Assembly (NCBI RefSeq): GCF_026672545.1
Contig: NZ_JAPPRJ010000001.1
Coordinates: forward strand, 1 to 64,000
Direction of reading: 5' to 3'
DNA: 64,000 nt
Source: Rhizobium sp. SL86
GTDB taxonomy: Bacteria > Pseudomonadota > Alphaproteobacteria > Rhizobiales > Rhizobiaceae
Positions 58,085 through 64,000 of the stretch are shown one piece after another (the stretch's first letter is position 1; each line of letters starts with the position of its first letter). A model generated the notes under the pieces. It saw only the letters and a program-made list of their open reading frames with translations, was not told where the DNA came from and ran no database searches. A program made the position numbers and the translations under genes.

Positions 58085-59340
58085 CCGTGATCATCGACAC
58101 CGCTCCGAAACCCTTCAAACCGCAGCTGGCGGGCGTGCGCCTGTTCGGCTCGGCGCTGGTGGCGCTCGGTGTCTTCCTGTCCGGTTTCGTCATTTCCGAG
58201 CCGGCGCCTTACGAACTGCTGATGGCCGTGCAGATCGCGTTGTGGTTTCTGCTCGGTCTCAAGATCTCGCGGGCGGTGGCACCGCTTTTGATCCTCTTTT
58301 TGCTCTTCAACATCGGCGGCATGTTTTCGCTGACCGTGATGAACGACATCAGCGGCGGCCCGATGTATATCGCCGTCTCGCTGTTTCTTGCCCTCTCTTC
58401 GGTCTTCTACGCGGCGATCATCGAGGATGACCACCGGCGGCTGACGCTGATCTTCCAGGCCTGGGTGGCGGGGGCGACCATCACCTCGATGCTGGGCATT
58501 CTCGGTTATTTCCACGCCTTTCCCGGTGCCGAGGTCTTCACGCTCTACGACCGTGCCAAAGGCGCCTTCCAGGACCCGAACGTCTTTGGCCCCTATCTCG
58601 TCGCCCCTGCCCTTTATCTGATGTATCGAATCCTCAGCGGATCGCTGGCGCGTGCGCCGATCTACGTGACCGGCCTGCTGATCCTGGTGCTCGGCATCTT
58701 CCTCTCCTTCTCGCGTGCCGCCTGGGGCCTGTTCCTGTTTGCCGCCGTCGCGCTCGTCGTGGTGATGCTGCTGAAGGAACGGACCGCCGCCTTCCGGCTG
58801 AAGATCTTCAGCCTGTCGATTGCCGCCGTCCTCGTGCTGATGGTGGCGATTGCCGGCGCCATGCAGTCGAAGAAGGTCTCCGAACTTTTCCTCAACCGTG
58901 CGAAACTGGTGCAGGAATATGACGGCGCTCGGCTTGGTCGCTTCGAACGCCACAAGCTGGGGTTCCTGATGTCGATGGAGCGCCCGCTTGGCCTCGGGCC
59001 GATGGTGCTTGGAAAAATGTTCGGCGAGGACGAGCACAATATCTGGCTGAAATCGCTCACCACCTATGGCTGGCTCGGTTTCGTCAGCTACGTGACGCTG
59101 ATGTGGGCGACACTGATCATCGGTTTCCGGTCGCTCTTGCGCGAACGCCCCTGGCAGCCCTATCTGATGGTCGCCTGGATCTGCCTGCTCGGCCATGCGC
59201 TGATCGGCAATGTCATTGACATCGACCACTGGCGGCATGCCTATATGCTGTTTGGCATCGTCTGGGGCTGCTTTGCGCTGGAACAGGCGCACAAACGCCG
59301 CAACCGCCTGGCGGCACCACAGGCGCGGCCGATCGTCTGA
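58081..59340 (+). CDS. Wzy-type polysaccharide polymerase / O-antigen ligase family protein
   Basis: This 419-residue polytopic membrane protein has about eleven helices and the large periplasmic loop typical of the Wzy/WaaL family. The conserved RAKGAFQDPNVFGPYLVAPA, FSRAAWGLFLFA and HNIWLKSLTTYGWLGF are visible. It would polymerise repeat units on the periplasmic side. The TTG start overlaps the previous stop by 4 bases (TTGA); a GTG two codons later is possible. It ends the cluster. Confidence 0.88.
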
Positions 59341-59414
59341 CCGGACAGCCGCCGTATCACCCGGGATCCGATGTCGGCCCTTGACCTGCCGCCGTTCAGA
59401 TCCACATCCTTTTC

Positions 59415-59711
59415 ATGATCACGCACGACCAGATCCGCGCTGCGCGCGCCATGTTGAACCTGTCCCTCAAAACACTCGCTGCCGAATGCGGGCTTGCCGA
59501 GGCCGAGCTTGCCGCACTCGAAAGCGGGCAGCGGGCGGGTGACAGCCGCACGCTGGAATCCCTGCGCGTCGCCTTCGAGCGGCTCGGCATCGTCTTTCTG
59601 GCGAGCGGTGAGGACGATCCAGGTGTCGGACCCGGCCTGCGCCTGCGCCGTGCCGCGACGGCGGATGAAGGCCTTCGGCCGGAAAACCTGAATTCCTTCA
59701 ACGACGGATAG
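59415..59711 (+). CDS. XRE-type helix-turn-helix protein
   Basis: This 98-residue DNA-binding protein has one helix-turn-helix: QIRAARAMLNLSLKTLAAEC then GLAEAELAALESGQRAGDSR. The frame continues TLESLRVAFERLGIVFLASG, a common form of short regulators in rhizobia. It has no toxin partner nearby. The target is unknown; it could regulate the polysaccharide cluster just upstream, but no operator is visible. Confidence 0.85.
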   Translation: MITHDQIRAARAMLNLSLKTLAAECGLAEAELAALESGQRAGDSRTLESLRVAFERLGIVFLASGEDDPGVGPGLRLRRAATADEGLRPENLNSFNDG

Positions 59712-59787
59712 TCCGGCACCCGTTGCGGGAACCCTTCTCCGCCTGCCGCGTTTACGCGCCAGGATGATGAAGATGAAGGAGTTTCCC

Positions 59788-59937
59788 TTGAGCCGCAGCA
59801 ACAGCCTCTACCTCGTGATCGGTGCCCTCGTCGTCGTGGTCGTCGGCCTCGGCACCTATGTCGTGCGTGAGGAAACCAAGCCGAAGGGCGTGGAAATGAG
59901 CATTTCCAGCGATGGCGTGCGCGTTGAAGAGAATTGA
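59788..59937 (+). CDS. Small single-helix membrane protein
   Basis: This 49-residue gene starts at a TTG (59788-59790) placed exactly 6 bases after AAGGAG. It reads M-SRSNSLYLVIGALVVVVVG and so on: one membrane helix, then a charged tail ending SSDGVRVEEN. An ATG upstream (59773) in frame is possible, but the ribosome binding site lies inside that extension. Similar short proteins are common in Rhizobiales; function is unknown. Confidence 0.7.
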   Translation: MSRSNSLYLVIGALVVVVVGLGTYVVREETKPKGVEMSISSDGVRVEEN

Positions 59938-60045
59938 CGCGCGTCAAAGACGTATATTCACTATTTTGCAACTATGTCGGCGCGATTCTCCGTATGGTAG
60001 CGTAGGTTGCGACGCGACCGAGTTGACAACGATAAAGGGGAAGAC

Positions 60046-60234
60046 ATGACACAGCATCTCGACCAGCAGACCGTTGTGCACGAAGGCCTGAAAAAGGTCT
60101 GGAACGTCGCCGAATTCGCCAAACGTTACCGGCTCGATCAGCGGGAGGAAAACCGCCTGCTGAAGCTGCTCGGCCCCTTTGCCTCCGAACACGAACTGCT
60201 GATGAACGCCACCCGCACGCCGAACTTCCGCTGA
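60046..60234 (+). CDS. Small hypothetical protein
   Basis: This 62-residue soluble helical protein begins [20 protein letters not shown], with a GGGGAAG site before the ATG. It continues [20 protein letters not shown], which resembles a short DNA-binding or regulatory helix pair. It is reminiscent of conserved small rhizobial proteins, but I cannot assign a function. The tRNA-Pro gene follows 82 bases later. Confidence 0.7.
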   Translation: MTQHLDQQTVVHEGLKKVWNVAEFAKRYRLDQREENRLLKLLGPFASEHELLMNATRTPNFR

Positions 60235-60316
60235 TTGCTGGTGAGACGACCACTTTAGGTCTTGCACCACAGCCGGCAAGTCATTATGGAGGTCGTGCTT
60301 CGGCAACGAAGCGGGT

Positions 60317-60393
<77 letters not shown>

Positions 60394-60533
60394 TTTCAAA
60401 ATCCGCCGCAGCATCCCCCAGATGCCCGGTTCTCTTCTCCCACAAAGTATTGGCCAGAGAATGCCGCGCCCGTGGCGGAACCATGGGCGCCCGCTGCCGT
60501 TCGTCTCCAGGACACGATGGAGATGCACGCGCG

Positions 60534-60716
60534 ATGGCCAACGAGACACGCAACCCTTCCACACCCGCCAATCCCGATGCCGTTCCGCCCGGAACCCCGG
60601 ATGCTGCGGAAAACACCTGCAGGCGCTGCGCCGGTACCGGCGAGATCGATGGGCATGACTGCCCCGATTGCGGCGGCTCCGGCGTCGTCTTGACCCCGGT
60701 CGGCGGGGCAGGATGA
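60534..60716 (+). CDS. Small zinc-finger protein (DnaJ central-domain type)
   Basis: This 60-residue protein has two CxxCxGxG units ([20 protein letters not shown], then SG), as in the zinc-binding region of DnaJ. The N-terminal 25 residues are Pro/Asn-rich and disordered. GGAGA lies about 12 bases before the ATG. Such mini zinc-ribbon proteins are frequent in rhizobia; function is unknown. Confidence 0.72.
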   Translation: MANETRNPSTPANPDAVPPGTPDAAENTCRRCAGTGEIDGHDCPDCGGSGVVLTPVGGAG

Positions 60717-60741
60717 GGGAAAAGGGCTTGAGGCGGGACGC

Positions 60742-61284
60742 TCAGCGGACCTGATCGAGAAGGCGCTTGCATTCCAGGAGATCGAAAAGCGCCTCCTGCA
60801 GCAGGGCGCGGTCTTCCTTGCCGATCGCGCTCTTGCCGGCGGCAATGTCGAGGGCGCTGTCGTCGCCGGAACCGCCGAAACCGAAGAAACGACCGCTCGG
60901 CTTGGTCTTGGCACGGCCGACGATCTGGTCGTCCTCGTCGCTGCCGCCGATCTTGGGCTCACCGGCACCGCGGTCGCTATTGGCCGCCATGATGGCTTCC
61001 ATCGTCGCGACATCACCGGAGGCAATCGCCGACACGAATTTGTTGCCATTCGTCTTCAGAAGCTTCTGGACGCCCTTGATCGTGTAACCGTGATCATACA
61101 GCAGATGCCGAATGCCCTTCAGCAGATCGACATCCTCCGGGCGGTAATACCGGCGGCCGCCGCCACGCTTCATCGGCTTGATCTGCGGAAAACGCGTCTC
61201 CCAGAACCGGAGCACGTGCTGCGGCAGGTCGAGGTCGTCGGCCACCTCGCTGATGGTGCGGAAAGCATCCGGACTTTTTTCCAC
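60742..61284 (-). CDS. MerR-family transcriptional regulator
   Basis: This 180-residue regulator has an N-terminal winged helix ([20 protein letters not shown] then [20 protein letters not shown]). A helical linker ([20 protein letters not shown]) follows, then an acidic variable C-terminus without cysteine ligands. It is conserved downstream of ihfA in rhizobia. The effector is unknown. Confidence 0.92.
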   Translation of the reverse strand: MEKSPDAFRTISEVADDLDLPQHVLRFWETRFPQIKPMKRGGGRRYYRPEDVDLLKGIRHLLYDHGYTIKGVQKLLKTNGNKFVSAIASGDVATMEAIMAANSDRGAGEPKIGGSDEDDQIVGRAKTKPSGRFFGFGGSGDDSALDIAAGKSAIGKEDRALLQEALFDLLECKRLLDQVR

Positions 61285-61412
61285 GCGGCGTCACTCCAGA
61301 ATTCTGCGACTCAGATGCACCGGACCACGGTACGACGAGCAGCATTTCAACGGTTTGCGCCGCGGAATTCAAGTTCTTTCAGAGATTGTGAACAGAAGGC
61401 GACCGGACGCGC

Positions 61413-61751
61413 TCAAGCGGCCGGATTGGCGGGCTTCTGTTTGGCCTTGCGCAACAGGTGCGCCTTCAGGATGCGTTGCTTCAGCACGTTCGAGGCCTTG
61501 AACGTCATCACCTTGCGCGGCGAAATCGGCACTTCCTCACCCGTCTTCGGGTTGCGGCCGATACGTTCGTTCTTTGCGCGAACCTGGAATGTCGCGAAAG
61601 AGGAAAGCTTGACGGTTTCGCCCCGCACGATGGCGTTGCAGATTTCGTCAATCACGGTCTCAACGAGTTCCGCCGATTCGGTACGGGACAACCCAACCTT
61701 GCGAAACACCGACTCTGCCAAATCCGCCCGTGTCACTGTTTTGCCGGCCAT
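61413..61751 (-). CDS. ihfA: Integration host factor subunit alpha
   Basis: This 112-residue DNA-bending protein of the HU/IHF family opens [20 protein letters not shown]. It contains [20 protein letters not shown] and [20 protein letters not shown] with the DNA-intercalating proline. The ATG at 61749-61751 follows GGGGG; upstream in-frame codons do not fit the family. It pairs with IhfB encoded elsewhere. It lies downstream of fabH with its own candidate promoter. Confidence 0.95.
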   Translation of the reverse strand: MAGKTVTRADLAESVFRKVGLSRTESAELVETVIDEICNAIVRGETVKLSSFATFQVRAKNERIGRNPKTGEEVPISPRKVMTFKASNVLKQRILKAHLLRKAKQKPANPAA

Positions 61752-61793
61752 GACCCCCGCCCGTGAAATTTCTTGATTTATCAACGCGAACAA

Positions 61794-61822
61794 ACACTAT
61801 GTTCGTTGTCGCCCGGGGTCAA
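61794..61822 (-). promoter_or_regulatory. Candidate promoter of ihfA
   Basis: On the minus strand TTGACC and TAGTGT are separated by 17 bases in the short fabH-ihfA spacer, about 43 bases before the ihfA ATG. The spacing and -35 match are good. Confidence 0.55.
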
Positions 61823-61840
61823 GCGCTTGTAAAGACGACA

Positions 61841-62812
61841 TTACCAGCGAATGAGGAGTGCGCCCCAGGTAAAGCCGCCACCCATCGCCTCCAGCATCAC
61901 CAGATCGCCCTTCTTGATGCGTCCGTCGCCCGCCGCAACCGAAAGCGCCAGCGGAATAGAGGCCGCAGAGGTGTTGCCGTGCAGATCCACCGTCACGACG
62001 ACCTTTTCGAGCGGAATGCCGAGTTTCTTCGCCGATCCATCGATGATGCGCCGGTTTGCCTGGTGGGGCACCAGCCAGTCGAGGTCGTCTGCCGTCGTTC
62101 CGGTTGCATCAAAAGCTGCGACGATCACGTCCGTAATCATGCCGACCGCATGTTTGAAGACCTCGCGGCCTTCCATGCGCAGATGCCCAACGGTGCCGGT
62201 GGTGGACGGGCCGCCATCGACATAGAGTTTGTCCTTGTGCGAACCGTCGGAGCGCAGATGTGCGGTCAGCACGCCGCGATCGGCAACGGTGCCCTCGCCT
62301 TCCTGTGCTTCCAGAACGAGCGCGCCCGCGCCATCACCGAACAGCACGCAGGTGGTGCGGTCGCTCCAGTCGAGAATGCGGGAAAAGGTTTCCGCGCCGA
62401 TCACCAGCGCGCGCTTGGCAAGGCCGGCGCGCAGATGCGCATCCGCGGTCGCCATGGCATAAACGAAACCGGTGCAGACGGCCTGCACGTCAAAGGCATA
62501 ACCATGCGTCATGCCGAGGCGGTTCTGGATGTTGACGGCGGTGGCCGGGAAGGTGTTGTCCGGCGTCGAGGTCGCGACGATCACCACATCGATGTCAGCC
62601 GGCGTCAGTCCGGCATTGGCGAGGGCGGCACGCGCCGCCTGCTCACCGAGCGAGGCCGTGGTTTCGCCCTCGCCTGCGATGTAACGCTGACGGATGCCCG
62701 TGCGCTGCACGATCCATTCGTCGGAGGTTTCCACCTTCTCTTCCAGTTCCTTGTTGGGAACCACGCGTTTCGGCAGCGCCGATCCAAAGCCTCGAACAAC
62801 TGAACGGATCAT
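61841..62812 (-). CDS. fabH: 3-oxoacyl-ACP synthase III
   Basis: This 323-residue condensing enzyme starts fatty-acid elongation by joining acetyl-CoA to malonyl-ACP. The catalytic cysteine lies in [18 protein letters not shown], the histidine in [14 protein letters not shown] and the asparagine in [15 protein letters not shown]. It starts 19 bases after plsX, the usual plsX-fabH operon. Confidence 0.97.
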   Translation of the reverse strand: MIRSVVRGFGSALPKRVVPNKELEEKVETSDEWIVQRTGIRQRYIAGEGETTASLGEQAARAALANAGLTPADIDVVIVATSTPDNTFPATAVNIQNRLGMTHGYAFDVQAVCTGFVYAMATADAHLRAGLAKRALVIGAETFSRILDWSDRTTCVLFGDGAGALVLEAQEGEGTVADRGVLTAHLRSDGSHKDKLYVDGGPSTTGTVGHLRMEGREVFKHAVGMITDVIVAAFDATGTTADDLDWLVPHQANRRIIDGSAKKLGIPLEKVVVTVDLHGNTSAASIPLALSVAAGDGRIKKGDLVMLEAMGGGFTWGALLIRW

Positions 62813-62831
62813 GCTTGAATGTTTCCTGTCT

Positions 62832-63881
62832 TCACGCGGCTTCTTCCGGTCCTGCGGGCGGCAGGCGGCGGGCGTGATATGTTTTCAAATCCTGCGCGAT
62901 CTTGTCGTTCAACGCATTGCGCACCATGTCGTAACCGACGTCGATGGCCGACGCATACCCTTCCGCATCGGTGCCGCCATGGCTCTTGATGACGATGCCG
63001 TTCAGGCCGAGGAAGACGCCGCCATTGACCTTGCGCGGGTCCATCTTCTCGCGCAGGCGGTCAAAGGCGCCCTTGGCGAAGAGGTATCCGATCTTGGCCC
63101 AGATGGTGCGCGACATGGCCGACCGCAACAGTTCCGCCATCTGCTTGGCAGTGCCTTCGGCCGTTTTCAAGGCAATGTTGCCGGTAAAACCTTCGGTGAC
63201 CACGACATCCACCACCCCACGGCCGATATCGTCACCTTCGACGAAGCCGTGATAGGAGATGGTGGAGAGGTTTGCCTCGCGGATCATCCGGCCCGCTTCA
63301 CGCACCTCTTCCTGACCCTTGACCTCTTCGACGCCGACATTCAGCAGACCGACCGTCGGGCGGTCGATCTCGAAGAGCGCGCGCGCCATGGCACCGCCCA
63401 TCAGGGCGAAATCGAGGAGCTGCTGGGCATCGGCGCCGATCGTGGCGCCGACGTCGAGCACGATGCTTTCACCACGCAGGGTCGGCCAGATACCGGCAAT
63501 CGCCGGACGTTCGATCGTCGCCATGGTGCGCAGGCAGAACTTTGCCATCGCCATCAGCGCACCGGTATTGCCGGCCGAGACCACCACATCCGCCTCGCCG
63601 GTCTTCACCGCCTCGATCGAACGCCACATGCTGGAGACGTAGCGGCCACGGCGCAGGGCAGCGCTCGGCTTCTCGTCCATGGCGACGGCGACCTCGCAGT
63701 CGTGGAAGGTCGACTTTTCCTTCAGCTTCGGAAAACGGTCGAGGATCGGTTCACACTCGTCCTTACGACCGAAAATCAGGAAGGTGGCGTCCGGATGGCG
63801 CTCAAGGGCCTTGGCGGCACCTGGTATGACCACGGCGGGACCAAAATCACCACCCATGGCATCGAGAGAAATTCTGATCAC
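62832..63881 (-). CDS. plsX: Phosphate acyltransferase PlsX
   Basis: This 349-residue enzyme makes acyl-phosphate from acyl-ACP for phospholipid synthesis. The GTG at 63879-63881, preceded by AGGA, gives the standard N-terminus ([21 protein letters not shown]). An earlier GTG at 63905 would add eight atypical residues. [14 protein letters not shown] and the [20 protein letters not shown] region are typical. It is the first gene of plsX-fabH. Confidence 0.95.
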   Translation of the reverse strand: MIRISLDAMGGDFGPAVVIPGAAKALERHPDATFLIFGRKDECEPILDRFPKLKEKSTFHDCEVAVAMDEKPSAALRRGRYVSSMWRSIEAVKTGEADVVVSAGNTGALMAMAKFCLRTMATIERPAIAGIWPTLRGESIVLDVGATIGADAQQLLDFALMGGAMARALFEIDRPTVGLLNVGVEEVKGQEEVREAGRMIREANLSTISYHGFVEGDDIGRGVVDVVVTEGFTGNIALKTAEGTAKQMAELLRSAMSRTIWAKIGYLFAKGAFDRLREKMDPRKVNGGVFLGLNGIVIKSHGGTDAEGYASAIDVGYDMVRNALNDKIAQDLKTYHARRLPPAGPEEAA

Positions 63882-63975
63882 GCGTTCCTGGTCCTTCCGT
63901 CCCACTTCTGGCGAAATCGCAGCCGATCCCGTCGGTTCAGCCGCCCATACAACTCATTAGCGGATGAATGCAAAT

Positions 63976-64000
63976 CTATTCCTTGCTTTTCCAATCCTTC
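63976..64000 (-). CDS. Last codons of an upstream gene, possibly DUF177
   Basis: On the minus strand the final seven codons read KDWKSKE and then TAG at 63976-63978, running off the window. In rhizobia a DUF177 (YceD-like) gene is usually just upstream of plsX, so this is probably its C-terminus. The fragment is too short for confidence. Confidence 0.35.

Overview
This window is chromosomal DNA of an alphaproteobacterium, most likely a member of the Rhizobiaceae (Rhizobium/Agrobacterium/Sinorhizobium type). The evidence is a 14-subunit nuo operon with a long NuoE C-terminal extension, the clpP-clpX-lon-hupB block, rplM-rpsI followed by speB and argC, plsX-fabH-ihfA-merR, an LpsL-type epimerase, rhizobial palindromic intergenic repeats and high GC throughout. 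The assignment is by eye; no database search was possible.

Layout. (1) 1-15920, minus strand: the complex I operon nuoABCDEFGHIJKLMN, with nuoN cut by the window edge. Three non-standard genes sit inside it: a four-helix-bundle gene bracketed by heptamer repeats between nuoC and nuoD, a small secreted Cys-rich protein overlapping both nuoD and nuoE, and an Ala/Lys-rich protein after nuoF whose C-terminal domain matches the tail of NuoE. (2) 16-19 kb: small hypotheticals, two identical tRNA-Asp genes, tRNA-Val, a palindromic repeat and an LpsL-like epimerase. (3) 19-25.6 kb: a chemoreceptor, a phytase-like esterase, an EamA transporter preceded by an FMN riboswitch (hence a probable riboflavin importer, RibN) and HU. 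(4) 25.7-30.8 kb: lon, clpX, clpP. (5) 31-40.8 kb: a diguanylate cyclase, gamma-glutamyltransferase, a CYTH-like protein, a cytochrome P450, a VapBC-type toxin-antitoxin pair, an orphan Phd antitoxin followed by a decayed toxin start, O-acetylhomoserine sulfhydrylase and small genes. (6) 41-46 kb: rplM-rpsI, carbonic anhydrase, then a rearranged island in which a partial monooxygenase gene is fused to a second copy of the rpsI 3' end and its terminator. A foreign-looking membrane-protein gene, a complete monooxygenase gene, speB and argC follow. (7) 47-50.9 kb: VOC protein, antibiotic-kinase-like protein, LigB-type dioxygenase, heme A synthase, DUF2842. (8) 51-59.3 kb: a polysaccharide export cluster (acetyltransferase, Wzz/BY-kinase-like protein with a broken P-loop, Wza, glycosyltransferase, polyprenyl-phosphate sugar transferase, Wzy). 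It resembles the unipolar polysaccharide (UPP) loci of rhizobia. (9) 59.4-64 kb: small proteins, tRNA-Pro, MerR, ihfA, fabH, plsX and probably the last codons of a DUF177 gene.

The observations most worth checking are the rpsI/monooxygenase chimera, which looks like a one-sided homologous, one-sided microhomology insertion of donor DNA; the repeat-bracketed four-helix-bundle element within the nuo operon; the pair of related helix-hairpin-helix domains flanking NuoF; and the decayed toxin beside an intact antitoxin. The FMN riboswitch gives the transporter a specific substrate prediction. I see no CRISPR array, prophage or transposase gene.
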